64,000 nt of DNA from Tessaracoccus defluvii (lineage in GTDB: Bacteria; Actinomycetota; Actinomycetes; Propionibacteriales; Propionibacteriaceae): contig NZ_CP060789.1 in assembly GCF_014489575.1 (NCBI RefSeq), positions 3,038,001 through 3,102,000 on the forward strand, written 5' to 3'. The notes beneath the pieces were generated by a model. The model was not told the DNA's origin, did not search any database, and worked only from the letters and a program-made list of their open reading frames with translations. Made by a program: the position numbers and the translations under genes. Shown in pieces: positions 1 through 8,311 of this stretch. The stretch's first letter is position 1; the number at the start of each line of letters is the position of its first letter.

Positions 1-549
1 GACGCCGTTGCCGCCGGCCCAGCCGGTGAACACAACGACACCAGGCGCCGCTGCGCCGACCGGCGTACCACAGCTGACAGCGGTGTCGAGTCCCGTGTGG
101 AGCTTCCAGACCCGCAGCACCGGATGGAACCGCAACCCGAACGGCGAGGATCTGCGCCCCGAGACGGGGCGTGTCAGGAGCCTGCCGGGTGCGGCAGTCG
201 AGACCTTCGACAGCTGTTCGACGCGGATCGTCGACGGCGCCGTCGGCACGGGCACCACCTCGACGGAGCTGGCCTGGGCCACTTCGGGGATGACGGCGGT
301 GAAGGGGTCGAAGCCGGGGAGCGAGTCGGCGTCGAGGGAGTCGAGACCGGACGAGTTGAAGGGCAGTGCCGTCCTCACGGGGAGGTCGGGCAGAGCGCGG
401 GTGACGCTCAGCTCGTCGTGCGTCGTCACGACCGGCGCGGGCACCGCCTGGAGTGTTTCCTCATCTTCGGGTGTAGCGAGCGAGGCCACCGCCACCATGC
501 CGCACGCGACCGCGGCGGCAAGAACAGCCGTCAGTCCGCGCACCACCAT
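1..549 (-). CDS. M23-family (LytM-like) peptidase, 3' end outside window
   Basis: The frame is open from an ATG at 549 to the window edge (183 codons), so the C-terminus is missing. The first ~25 residues form a hydrophobic stretch (MVVRGLTAVLAAAVACG...) that fits a signal peptide or anchor. A Pro/Val/Thr-rich linker follows. From about residue 130 the protein reads PVSGRRSSPFGLRFHPV and then LHTGLDTA, the start of an M23 domain with the H-x-G-x-D metal-binding motif (His and Asp). M23 enzymes cut peptidoglycan cross-bridges outside the membrane. A GGGGGG run just upstream of 549 is the probable ribosome binding site. Longer ORFs on the other strand are shadows of this gene. Confidence 0.8.
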   Translation of the reverse strand, partial: MVVRGLTAVLAAAVACGMVAVASLATPEDEETLQAVPAPVVTTHDELSVTRALPDLPVRTALPFNSSGLDSLDADSLPGFDPFTAVIPEVAQASSVEVVPVPTAPSTIRVEQLSKVSTAAPGRLLTRPVSGRRSSPFGLRFHPVLRVWKLHTGLDTAVSCGTPVGAAAPGVVVFTGWAGGNGV

Positions 550-653
550 GTTCGACCCCCCAGTCGACCGGGAACCTACCTATGCAAACACGGTTGGCCG
601 CCCAATGGAAGGGCTTGGGCGAATTGCGCGCCCTCACACGGTGGATCCTCGGC

Positions 654-1289
654 TCAGGAGGCCCTGAACCTGATCGTCAGGTCGGCGGAGACGTCGACAT
701 CCTCTGGGTCAAGGCGGATCGAGGGCACCGAACCGCCGATCTCCATGAACATGGCCGCCTTCCCCGCTCCGCGGTAGACCTGCCGCCCGTTGTCCTGAAC
801 GGAGGCGACTGTCACCGTGGTGAAGCCGCCGGCCTCGGCGATCCAGGTGGCCCTGGTGGTGGCGTCGGCGTGGGCGGCGCGCAACGCCTCCGGCTGCAAC
901 CGTCGCATCGTCTCCTCGCGGAGTTCCCAGGAGACGTGGTTCACGTTGACGCCCTCCGCGACCGACAGCCCACCCAGGACGTCGCCGAGGCGCGACAGAT
1001 CGTCGAACGTCACCGTGCCGCGGACCTCCGCCACGTGCTGCGTCTCCCCCTGCCGTCCGCGATCGTCGTGCAGCACGTTCGTCCACATGCGCAGGTTCGA
1101 CAGCCTGAGATCGCGGCCGGCTCCGTCGGCGATCGCTGCGGTCAGGGCGTCACGGACCTGGTCGACGATGGCCGCCGTCCTGGCGACGATGTCGGCGCGG
1201 TCGGTTCCGGTCAGGGAGACGGTGAGCGAGACGACGGCGCATTCGGCGGGAAGCTTGAGCTCGCTGGCGCCGGTGACAGTGATCTTCAT
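654..1289 (-). CDS. SIMPL-domain (DUF541) protein
   Basis: The protein has 211 residues and starts MKITVTGASELKLPAECAVV. The N-terminal beta-rich opening and the long central region match the SIMPL (DUF541) family, best known from signalling and outer-surface proteins; its role in actinobacteria is poorly defined. No signal peptide is visible, so a cytoplasmic location is likely unless the start is wrong. The gene lies about 50 bp downstream of the DUF721 gene on the same strand and could be the tail of the dnaN-recF transcription unit. The 104 bp between it and the M23 gene show nothing distinctive. Confidence 0.75.
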   Translation of the reverse strand: MKITVTGASELKLPAECAVVSLTVSLTGTDRADIVARTAAIVDQVRDALTAAIADGAGRDLRLSNLRMWTNVLHDDRGRQGETQHVAEVRGTVTFDDLSRLGDVLGGLSVAEGVNVNHVSWELREETMRRLQPEALRAAHADATTRATWIAEAGGFTTVTVASVQDNGRQVYRGAGKAAMFMEIGGSVPSIRLDPEDVDVSADLTIRFRAS

Positions 1290-1341
1290 GGCGTCATGCT
1301 AGGGCGACGGGGCCGGACCACGCGGCGGCCGGTGGGAATCG

Positions 1342-1869
1342 TCAGCCGTAGGTGTCGCGCGGGCCGCGGCCCTGCACGGACCGGGGGCCCTTCTTCCAGC
1401 TGGGCGCCTGCGGGCCGCGGAAGTCGACGCGCAACACGGTCGCCTCCCCGAGCGAGTCGTTCAGCCGGGCCACGAGCTGCGACGCCGCGTAGCGCATGGC
1501 CTGCGCCCACGCCGTCGTGTCGCACTCGACGACGAGCAGACCCTTCTCGTAGTGCACCGGTCGGGAGTGCTCGGCGTTCGCCTCCCCGACGAGGTCCGGC
1601 CAGCGCCGCAACACGGTCGACAGGTTGATGCGCTTCTTCCAGCCGCGGTCGCGGACGATCTGGTCGAGGACGTCGCCGACGAGCTGGGGATCGCGTTCGT
1701 CGGGATGGGCGCCGGAGCGCTGCTCGTCGAAGACCCGGGGAGTGCGTCGGACGGGCCGGACGGGCTTCGGCTCGGGCAACTGGACGCCGTACTCGGCGGC
1801 CTCGACGGCCGCGCGCGCGATCTCGGACGCCAGGTCAAGACCCGTCGGGTCGTGCTCGTCCGCGTCCAT
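1342..1869 (-). CDS. DUF721 / DciA-like protein
   Basis: The protein has 175 residues. An acidic N-terminus is followed by the DUF721 core (about residues 65-140), with the typical RWPDLVGEANAEHS and LLVVECDTTAWAQAM segments. DciA proteins with this domain assist loading of the replicative helicase in bacteria that lack DnaC. The gene follows recF by 28 bp on the same strand, the usual actinobacterial place for it. In many relatives gyrB comes next; here a SIMPL gene and an M23 peptidase follow instead. Confidence 0.85.
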   Translation of the reverse strand: MDADEHDPTGLDLASEIARAAVEAAEYGVQLPEPKPVRPVRRTPRVFDEQRSGAHPDERDPQLVGDVLDQIVRDRGWKKRINLSTVLRRWPDLVGEANAEHSRPVHYEKGLLVVECDTTAWAQAMRYAASQLVARLNDSLGEATVLRVDFRGPQAPSWKKGPRSVQGRGPRDTYG

Positions 1870-1897
1870 GCCGCGAGCCTACCCGCCCACGGTCAGG

Positions 1898-3043
1898 TCA
1901 CAGGGCGCTGACGGTGCCCGCGTCGACCCGGAACCGGCGCTCGGCCGGGAAGTCCGGCACGTCTACGCCCACCGCGGCCGTGATCAGCACCTGCTCGACG
2001 TCGGCGACGACCTCCGCCAGCCGCTCCCGGCGGGACGTGTCGAGCTCGGCGAACACGTCGTCGAGGACGAGCACCGGCTCGGTCCCGTCTGCCCGGACCA
2101 GCGCGTAACCGCCTAGCCTCAGCGCCAGTGCCAGCGACCAGCTCTCCCCGTGCGACGCGTACCCCTTTGCGGGAAGGTCGCCGATGAACAGGTCGATGTC
2201 GTCGCGCTGCGGCCCGACCAGCGTGACCCCACGCTGCAGCTCATCGCGGCGGCGCGCGGCCATCGCGTCGAGGAGCCGCACGGCCAGCTCGCCGCGCACA
2301 TCCGCGGCTTCGGTGACGCCGTCGAGATCGAGGCCGGTCCGGTACCGGGCGTCGACCTGGTTGTTGACCGGCGCGATCGTCTCGTAGGCCCGCTGGGCGT
2401 GCGGGAGGACGTCGGCCAGCGTGTCGAGCCGGGCGTGCAGGAGCTCAGCGCCGATCGTCGCGAGCTGCTCATTCCAGACCGCGAGCGTGACCTCCTCGTC
2501 GCCCCCGCTCGACATCCTGGAGCGGCCCGACATGGCCTTGAGCAGGGCGTTTCTCTGCTTCAGCACCCGGTCCAGGTCCTGTCTCACCCCGACCATCCGC
2601 GGCCAGCGCGTCGTCACGAGGGAATCGAGCCAGCCGCGACGATCCGACGGGTCTCCGCGCACGATGCTCAGATCCATCGGCGAAAACACGACGGTGCGCA
2701 GGGCTCCGACCAGGTCGCGGGGCCGCTGCAGCGGCGCCCGGTTGAGCCGGGCGACGTTCGAACGTCCGTTGGCGACCTCGAGCTCGAGCAGGATCAGCCG
2801 CGGATCCTCACGGCTCGCCTGCACCCTGGCCCGCAGGATCGCCGACTCGGCGCCGGCGCGGATCAGCGGAGCCGTGGCCGACACGCGGTGCGACGACATC
2901 GTCGACAGGTACTCGACCGCCTCGACGAGGTTCGTCTTGCCCTGCCCGTTGGAGCCGACGAAAACGGTGACGCCGGACGTCAGCTCGAGTGACGCGGCGT
3001 GGTAGTTCCGGAAGTCGGTCAGGGACAGCTCGGTGACGAACAC
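1898..3043 (-). CDS. recF: DNA replication and repair protein RecF
   Basis: The protein has 381 residues, normal for RecF, and starts at a GTG (MFVTELSLTDFRNYH). It has a Walker A loop GSNGQGKTN near residue 32. An SMC-type signature and the Walker B region (VLVLDDVFAELD) lie toward the C-terminus. RecF acts with RecO and RecR to load RecA at gapped DNA. Its start lies 10 bp after the gnd stop, so it is probably cotranscribed with dnaN and gnd. Confidence 0.97.
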   Translation of the reverse strand: MFVTELSLTDFRNYHAASLELTSGVTVFVGSNGQGKTNLVEAVEYLSTMSSHRVSATAPLIRAGAESAILRARVQASREDPRLILLELEVANGRSNVARLNRAPLQRPRDLVGALRTVVFSPMDLSIVRGDPSDRRGWLDSLVTTRWPRMVGVRQDLDRVLKQRNALLKAMSGRSRMSSGGDEEVTLAVWNEQLATIGAELLHARLDTLADVLPHAQRAYETIAPVNNQVDARYRTGLDLDGVTEAADVRGELAVRLLDAMAARRRDELQRGVTLVGPQRDDIDLFIGDLPAKGYASHGESWSLALALRLGGYALVRADGTEPVLVLDDVFAELDTSRRERLAEVVADVEQVLITAAVGVDVPDFPAERRFRVDAGTVSAL

Positions 3044-3053
3044 GTGGGCGTCG

Positions 3054-3935
3054 TCAGTCCTTCGCGGGGGTCACGGCGTGGCCGCCGAACTGGTTGCGCA
3101 TCGCGGCGACCATTTTCATGGCGGGGGAATCGTCCTGCCTGGAGACGAACCGCGCGAACAGGCTGGCGGCGATCGTCGGCACGGGGACGGCGAGATCGAC
3201 GGCGGCGTTGACGGTCCAGCGCCCCTCGCCGGAATCCTCCGCGTAGCCGTCGATGTCCTCGAGGTGGGGATCGGTCTCCAGCGCGCGGACCATCAGGTCG
3301 AGCAGCCAGGACCGGATGACGGTGCCCTCCCGCCACGACTCGAACACTTCCGGCACGTTCGTGACGACGTCGGAGGCCTCCAGCAGCTCCCAGCCTTCGG
3401 CGTAGGCCTGCATGAGCCCGTACTCGATGCCGTTGTGGACCATCTTGGTGAAGTGGCCGGCGCCGTGGGCGCCCGCGTGGACGAGGCCGAACTCGCCGGC
3501 GGGCTTGAGCGCCTGGAAGACAGGTTCCGCGATGGCATAGGCCTCCTGCGGGCCCCCGACCATGAGCGCGTAGCCGTTCTCCAGTCCCCAGACACCGCCG
3601 GAGGTGCCGACGTCCAGGAAGTGGATGCCGGCCTCACCGAGGTAGGCGGCGTGCCGGGCGTCGTGGGTCCACTTGGAGTTGCCGCCGTCGATGACCACGT
3701 CACCGGGCGCCAAGAGCGGCCGGAGCGTCTCGATCAGCGGGGTGACCGCGTGGATCGGGACCATGAGCCACACGACGCGCGGGCCGTCGCCGAGTCCGGC
3801 GACCAGCGCCGCTTCGTCGACGACGTCCGACAGGTCGGGATTGTGGTCGAGGCCGAGCACCTCGATCCCGTTGCGGCGCAACCGCTCGCGCATGTTGCCG
3901 CCCATCTTGCCGAGGCCGATGAGTCCGATTCGCAT
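3054..3935 (-). CDS. gnd: 6-phosphogluconate dehydrogenase, short form
   Basis: The protein has 293 residues starting MRIGLIGLGKMGGNM, a Rossmann fold with GxGxMG for NAD(P). It carries the substrate-binding signature around VIDGGNSKWTHDA and the catalytic Lys/Asn region GHFTKMVHNGIEYG. It oxidises 6-phosphogluconate to ribulose 5-phosphate. The short class (~300 aa) is usual here, and gnd between dnaN and recF is a classic actinobacterial arrangement. A TTG eight codons upstream is open, but the GGGAGGG ribosome binding site points to the ATG at 3935. Confidence 0.95.
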   Translation of the reverse strand: MRIGLIGLGKMGGNMRERLRRNGIEVLGLDHNPDLSDVVDEAALVAGLGDGPRVVWLMVPIHAVTPLIETLRPLLAPGDVVIDGGNSKWTHDARHAAYLGEAGIHFLDVGTSGGVWGLENGYALMVGGPQEAYAIAEPVFQALKPAGEFGLVHAGAHGAGHFTKMVHNGIEYGLMQAYAEGWELLEASDVVTNVPEVFESWREGTVIRSWLLDLMVRALETDPHLEDIDGYAEDSGEGRWTVNAAVDLAVPVPTIAASLFARFVSRQDDSPAMKMVAAMRNQFGGHAVTPAKD

Positions 3936-3961
3936 GATCCCTCCCAGGGCCGGGCGCAACG

Positions 3962-5122
3962 TCAGTTGGGCAGGCGCATCAGCATGATCACGTGCCGGTA
4001 GTCGACGAGCGGGTCGCCGTCGACGGTGGCGAGCCCCATGATCAGGCAGGGCTTGCCGGGCAGCGTGAACGAGAAGTGCGCGTACGGGGCGTCGAGCGCG
4101 GTGAGCGCGTCGAGCAGGTAGTGCGGGTTGAAGCCGGCGTCTGTGATCGACTGCTCGTCGCCCACGATGTCGACCTGGGCCTCGATCGCCTCGGAGGCCT
4201 GCGCCTGGTCGCCGGTGGCGGCCTCGAGGGCGATGTGGTCCTCGTTGATGCGCATCCGGAGCGGGGTGTTGCGCTCCGCGACGAGCGAGACTCGCTTGAC
4301 GGCGGCCAGCAGGTCGGCGGTGTTGACGCGGACGGAGACGGTCGCGTTGACGTCCATCAGGTGGCGGACCTTCGGGAACGCCTGGCTCAGCAGACGGGTG
4401 GTCGCCTCACGAGATCCCTTCGCCCCCTCACCGATGAAGCCGGCGACGCCTTCGCCCTCGGCCTCGGTGGTCGACAGCGAGATAGTGACGTCGTCACCCG
4501 AGGTCATGGACTTCGCTGTGTCAGCCAGCACCTTGCCGGGGACGAGCACGTTGCCCTCGACGCCCGGGGCAGAGGGGTTCCAGGTCAGTTCCTTGAGCGC
4601 CATCCGGTAGCGGTCGGTGGCCAGTAGCGACAGGGATTCGCCGTTGATCTCGATCTTGACGCCCGTGAACACCGTCAGAAGCTCGTCACGGCCGGCGGCG
4701 ACGAACACCTGACCGACGGCCTTTTCGAAGGTGCTGGCGTCGACGGTCCCGGTCTGGGTCGGCATGTCCGGCAGCGAGGGGTACTCGTCGACGGGAAGCG
4801 TCTGCAGGGTGAACCGGGCCTGGCCGCAGGTCAGTTCGACCTTCGAGTGGTCGGCGACCATGTCGACCGGCTTGTTCGGAAGCGACCGCGCGATGTCGGA
4901 GAGCAGCCGGCCGGAAACGAGGACCGTGCCCTCGTCGGACACGCTCGCCGGGAGCGTCACCTTCGCGGAAGTCGTGGTGTCGAAGCTGGAGAGGGTCAGG
5001 CCGTCGCCGTCCGCCTCCAGGAGCATGCCAGCCAGGATCGGTGCGGTGGGGCGGTTCGGGAGGCTACGCGCCACCCACGCCACTGCATCGGCCAGGGCAT
5101 CGCGCTCTACTCGGATCTTCAC
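3962..5122 (-). CDS. dnaN: DNA polymerase III beta subunit (sliding clamp)
   Basis: The protein has 386 residues, the full length of a bacterial beta clamp, and starts with GTG (MKIRVERDALADAVAWVARS). The three-domain clamp layout is recognisable, with PTAPILAGMLLEA near the N-terminus and the C-terminal VDYRHVIMLMRLPN tail. It tethers polymerase to DNA. It is the first gene after the origin region, in the order dnaN, gnd, recF, DciA. Confidence 0.97.
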   Translation of the reverse strand: MKIRVERDALADAVAWVARSLPNRPTAPILAGMLLEADGDGLTLSSFDTTTSAKVTLPASVSDEGTVLVSGRLLSDIARSLPNKPVDMVADHSKVELTCGQARFTLQTLPVDEYPSLPDMPTQTGTVDASTFEKAVGQVFVAAGRDELLTVFTGVKIEINGESLSLLATDRYRMALKELTWNPSAPGVEGNVLVPGKVLADTAKSMTSGDDVTISLSTTEAEGEGVAGFIGEGAKGSREATTRLLSQAFPKVRHLMDVNATVSVRVNTADLLAAVKRVSLVAERNTPLRMRINEDHIALEAATGDQAQASEAIEAQVDIVGDEQSITDAGFNPHYLLDALTALDAPYAHFSFTLPGKPCLIMGLATVDGDPLVDYRHVIMLMRLPN

Positions 5123-5756
5123 GAAGCTCTCCCTTGATTTTCGGCGGTCACAGGCTCGTCGCCTGCATCATAGCCGGGGCCGTGGCGACGCGCTCCCCCC
5201 GTGGTGATCGTCATAGGTCTGCTGCTCGTTCTGTGCCCGGTGGTGTGCCGGAGCGGCGACCTGTCCACACCTCTGACTTTGAAGAGCTTTGGATTCTTGT
5301 TATTTACGTAGTACTCATAGGGGCTGTGGATCCTGTGGGTAATCCTCATAATGCCTAGCCAAGTGGGTTTCGATCCTGTGGATCTCCTGTGCACGGGACG
5401 GAAACTACAATCTTGTGGTTTGTGGACGACGGAGGGGCGAAAAGTTGTCCACAGTTCCATCCCCAGCTTGTCAGGTCCGTTATGCCCGGCCGGTGCACAG
5501 GCCTCGGTCACCTCTCGCGCCACGTGAACCCGCCACGTCCTGTGCACGAATCTCCGTGGAGCCGCGGCTGTGTGCATATCGCCACAGTGGCGGCCTGAGC
5601 CAGCCGAATGCACGCCAGAGCCAGATTCATGCACGCGGCGACGGTGTTGGCGGCGAGACGGCCGGTGCGCTGCCTGCAGCCGACGAGTCCCACGGGCTCC
5701 CCGAGCGCGACGAGCCCCAGGACGTGGCGTGCAGGGCGCCGGGACTGCCTGAGACG
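5123..5756. other. oriC candidate: dnaN-dnaA intergenic region
   Basis: The 634-bp gap has no credible gene. It holds at least six DnaA-box-like 9-mers, including an exact TTGTCCACA at 5445-5453 and near matches at 5261-5269, 5325-5333, 5334-5342, 5377-5385 and 5421-5429. A local AT-rich stretch at about 5281-5320 lies beside the cluster and is a candidate unwinding element. The dnaA-dnaN gap is the usual actinobacterial origin. The part from about 5600 to 5756 shows nothing clear. Confidence 0.8.
5445..5453 (+). promoter_or_regulatory. DnaA box, exact TTGTCCACA
   Basis: The 9-mer matches the high-affinity actinobacterial DnaA box without mismatch. It sits in the dnaN-dnaA gap with several one- or two-mismatch boxes within 200 bp. 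Confidence 0.85.
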
Positions 5757-7112
5757 TCAGGACTGCTTGATCTGGTTCGTCAGCTCAGTGACCTGCGTGT
5801 ACAGCGACCGGTCGACGCCGATCTTCTCGCCGATCTTCCTGACGGCGTGCAGCACCGTCGAGTGGTCACGGCCACCGAACTGGGCGCCGATCTTCGGCAG
5901 CGACAGCTCCGTCAGCTCGCGGCACAGGTACATGGCGACCTGGCGGGCCGACGCGATGTTCGCGACCCGGCTCGGGCCGGTGAGGTCCTCGAGCGAGATC
6001 CCGAAATAGCGGGCGGACGCGGTCATGATCGTCTGCGCATCGACGGGGGCCGCGTCCTCGGGCATGAGGTCGTGCAGGACCTCCTCCGCGAGCGCGAGTG
6101 TCATCTCCTGCTGGTTCAGGCTTGCGAGAGCGGCGACGCGGGTCAGCGCCCCCTCCAACTCGCGGATGTTCGTCGGGATGCGGGAGGCGATCAGCTCCAG
6201 CACCTGCGTGCCGGCGGTGAGCCGCTGCGATGCGACCTTCTTCCGGAGGATCGCGATGCGCGTCTCGAGGTCCGGCGGCTGGATGTCGGTCATCAGTCCC
6301 CACTCGAAGCGCGACCGGAGCCGCGGCTCGAGCGCCTCCAGCAGCTTGGGGGGACGGTCGGAGGTCATCACGATCTGCTTCTGCGCGTTGTGCAGCGTGT
6401 TGAACGTGTGGAAGAACTCCTCCTGCGTCTGGATCTTCGACTCCAGGAACTGGATGTCGTCGACCAGCAGGACGTCGACGTCGCGGTACGAGCTGCGGAA
6501 CTCCGCGGTGCGGTTCGAGGAGATGGCGTTGATGAAGTCGTTCGTGAGCTCCTCGGTGGAGACGTACTTCACCCGGAGCTGCTCGTAGTAGCTGCTCACG
6601 TAGTGGCCGATCGCGTGCAGCAGGTGCGTCTTGCCGAGGCCGGACGGACCGTAGATCATCAGCGGGTTGTACGACTTGCCGGGGGTCTCGGCGACGGCGG
6701 CCGCGGCGGCATGCGCAAATCTGTTGGAAGAACCCGCGACGAAGGATTCGAATGTGTAGCGTGGGTTGAGGCGCAGCTCTTGGGGCTTCGAGCGAGGAAG
6801 CATCGGCTGCGGCGGCAGGTCCTCCGGCGGTGCGGGGGCCACGATGTCTTCGACGACGAGGTCGGGCATGATCATCACCGCGAGATGGGTGGGTTGTCCA
6901 CAGATGTCGCTGAGCTGTGTCTCCAGCCCCTGACGCAGCCTGGTCTCGATGCGCTCACGCGTCGTCTCGTCGATGACGCCGAGCATCAGCGTGCTTCCAT
7001 GCATGTCCACAGGTCGCGTTCGCCGTAGCCAGGCGCGGTTTTGGATGTCCGAGGTGGCGATCACCTGCTGCCACAGACCCTGGAGGTCCGGGATCGACGG
7101 TTCGCTCACCAC
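5757..7112 (-). CDS. dnaA: Chromosomal replication initiator DnaA
   Basis: The protein has 451 residues. Domain I is at about 1-85, followed by a short Pro-rich linker. The AAA+ domain carries Walker [10 protein letters not shown] near residue 155 and Walker [11 protein letters not shown]. The C-terminal DNA-binding domain carries the signature [15 protein letters not shown]. Two tandem GTG codons (7112 and 7109) can serve as start; AGGAAG lies just upstream. A DnaA box (6894-6902) lies inside the coding sequence, and further boxes lie upstream, consistent with autoregulation. Confidence 0.97.
   Translation of the reverse strand: MVSEPSIPDLQGLWQQVIATSDIQNRAWLRRTRPVDMHGSTLMLGVIDETTRERIETRLRQGLETQLSDICGQPTHLAVMIMPDLVVEDIVAPAPPEDLPPQPMLPRSKPQELRLNPRYTFESFVAGSSNRFAHAAAAAVAETPGKSYNPLMIYGPSGLGKTHLLHAIGHYVSSYYEQLRVKYVSTEELTNDFINAISSNRTAEFRSSYRDVDVLLVDDIQFLESKIQTQEEFFHTFNTLHNAQKQIVMTSDRPPKLLEALEPRLRSRFEWGLMTDIQPPDLETRIAILRKKVASQRLTAGTQVLELIASRIPTNIRELEGALTRVAALASLNQQEMTLALAEEVLHDLMPEDAAPVDAQTIMTASARYFGISLEDLTGPSRVANIASARQVAMYLCRELTELSLPKIGAQFGGRDHSTVLHAVRKIGEKIGVDRSLYTQVTELTNQIKQS
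6894..6902 (+). promoter_or_regulatory. DnaA box inside dnaA
   Basis: An exact TTGTCCACA lies within the domain I coding part of dnaA. It may simply reflect codon choice, or it may extend the box cluster upstream of the gene. Confidence 0.5.
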
Positions 7113-7455
7113 ACCCGCTTCCTGACGGCCACCTCGTGATCCGCCTCATTGCTCATCCACAAGACTGTCCACAACAGGGTATAACCATACGAGCGGGTAC
7201 ACATACCCGCCCCAGGTTGTGGATAACCGTGTTGGGCTCCGTCGAAACTAGTGCTCTTGTGGGAAGACCGCAAGAAGAAAACCGCGACACGCCGGGGAAC
7301 CTACTGGACTACATCGGTGTTATTTGCTTAGGTCCCCGCCGGGTTTGGATATCCGGGCCGTCCGCACGTATCGTTGACCAGTCGCCACTGAGGCGAACAC
7401 TTCCCCCTGCCCAGCCGGGCAGTTGTCAACATTCGAACTTTGAGGGAGTAATCCC
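7113..7455. promoter_or_regulatory. dnaA-rpmH divergent promoter region with DnaA boxes
   Basis: This 343-bp gap separates divergent dnaA and rpmH. It holds box-like sequences at 7153-7161 and 7165-7173 (one mismatch each) and an exact inverted box TGTGGATAA at 7218-7226. A perfect 7-bp inverted repeat, GCGGGTA-CACA-TACCCGC, spans 7193-7210. The remainder is the leader of rpmH. The layout suggests DnaA control of its own promoter or a second origin module. Confidence 0.7.
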
Positions 7456-7593
7456 ATGAGCAAGCGCACTTTCCAGCCGAGCAACCGTCGCCGCAGCCGT
7501 ACCCACGGCTTCCGCGCCCGGATGCGCACCCGCGCCGGTCGTTCCATCCTGAGCGCCCGTCGCCGCAAGGGTCGCGTCGAGCTGTCGGCCTGA
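7456..7593 (+). CDS. rpmH: Ribosomal protein bL34
   Basis: A 45-codon gene encodes [20 protein letters not shown] and ends in RVELSA. The short, strongly basic protein with the TFQPSNRRR start and HGFRARM motif is typical of bL34 of the large ribosomal subunit. GAGGGAG lies about 8 bp upstream of the ATG as ribosome binding site. It is followed after 14 bp by rnpA, the conserved rpmH-rnpA pair. Confidence 0.97.
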   Translation: MSKRTFQPSNRRRSRTHGFRARMRTRAGRSILSARRRKGRVELSA

Positions 7594-7607
7594 GCCTTCG
7601 GCACCCC

Positions 7608-7955
7608 GTGCTCCCCAGGCCTCATCGCCTTAAGCGGCCGAGCGAGTTCTCTGCCGCCGTTCGGCGAGGGTCACGGGCCGCGACCCCTTCGGTCGTGGTG
7701 CACGTCCGGCCGATCGACGAACAGGATCCACCCGCTACCCGGGTGGGTTTTGTCGTCTCCAAGAAGGTCGGCAACGCCGTCACACGCAACCGCGTGAAGC
7801 GGCGACTTCGTCATATCGTCAGGGGCTACATGCCGACTGTGGGAACCGACGTCGTCGTGCGGGCTCTGCCCGACGCCGCACGGTGCCCCGAGCGCCTCGA
7901 GGACGACCTGCGGGACGCCTGGCGTCGCGCACACCGGAAGGCCGGCTCATGCTGA
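7608..7955 (+). CDS. rnpA: Ribonuclease P protein component
   Basis: The protein has 115 residues and starts at a GTG (MLPRPHRLKRPSEFSAAVRR). The family motif GNAVTRNRVKRRLRHI is present. RnpA is the protein cofactor that helps the RNase P RNA mature tRNA 5' ends. Its stop overlaps the ATG of yidD (ATGCTGA), so the two are translationally coupled. Confidence 0.96.
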   Translation: MLPRPHRLKRPSEFSAAVRRGSRAATPSVVVHVRPIDEQDPPATRVGFVVSKKVGNAVTRNRVKRRLRHIVRGYMPTVGTDVVVRALPDAARCPERLEDDLRDAWRRAHRKAGSC

Positions 7956-8311
7956 AGCAGCCGCTGATCTGGTTCGTGAAGGGCTGGCGGCGGTTCATCT
8001 CCCCCATGTACGGGGATGTGTGCAAGTACCACCCCACGTGCTCCGCCTACGGGCTACGGGCGCTGGAGGTTCACGGTGCCGTCAAGGGGGTCGGCCTGAT
8101 CATCGGCCGCCTCGCGCGGTGCCACCCGTGGTCGATGGGCGGAGTCGACTACGTGCCGGGAGCCCGGAGGCGGAGGCCTGGAACTCGCAACGATCGCAGG
8201 ATGAGCGGGACGAACAGTCCCGGGGCAAGGTTGAGGTGGCTTAAGTGCTCGACATTCTTCTCGAGACGGCTGGATTCTGGGACGGCATCTACGGGGTGCT
8301 CTCCGCCATGA
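7949..8311 (+). CDS. yidD: Membrane protein insertion efficiency factor YidD
   Basis: The protein has 120 residues. The conserved core is MLKQPLIWFVKGWRRFISPM, the Cys pattern KYHPTCSAYG, and RCHPW...GGVDYVP. YidD aids insertion of membrane proteins with YidC. The start overlaps the rnpA stop. The tail after about residue 75 is poorly conserved in kind and the frame overlaps the yidC start by 67 bp, which is unusual; the functional protein may not need this extension. Confidence 0.93.
   Translation: MLKQPLIWFVKGWRRFISPMYGDVCKYHPTCSAYGLRALEVHGAVKGVGLIIGRLARCHPWSMGGVDYVPGARRRRPGTRNDRRMSGTNSPGARLRWLKCSTFFSRRLDSGTASTGCSPP

Noticed and set aside
5119..5634. 171-codon frame in the dnaN-dnaA gap
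   Set aside because: It covers the DnaA boxes and AT-rich part of the origin and has no protein character.
5415..7028. 537-codon open frame opposite dnaA
   Set aside because: It mirrors dnaA, is Arg/Asp/Val/Leu-rich without a recognisable fold, and arises from codon bias at high GC.
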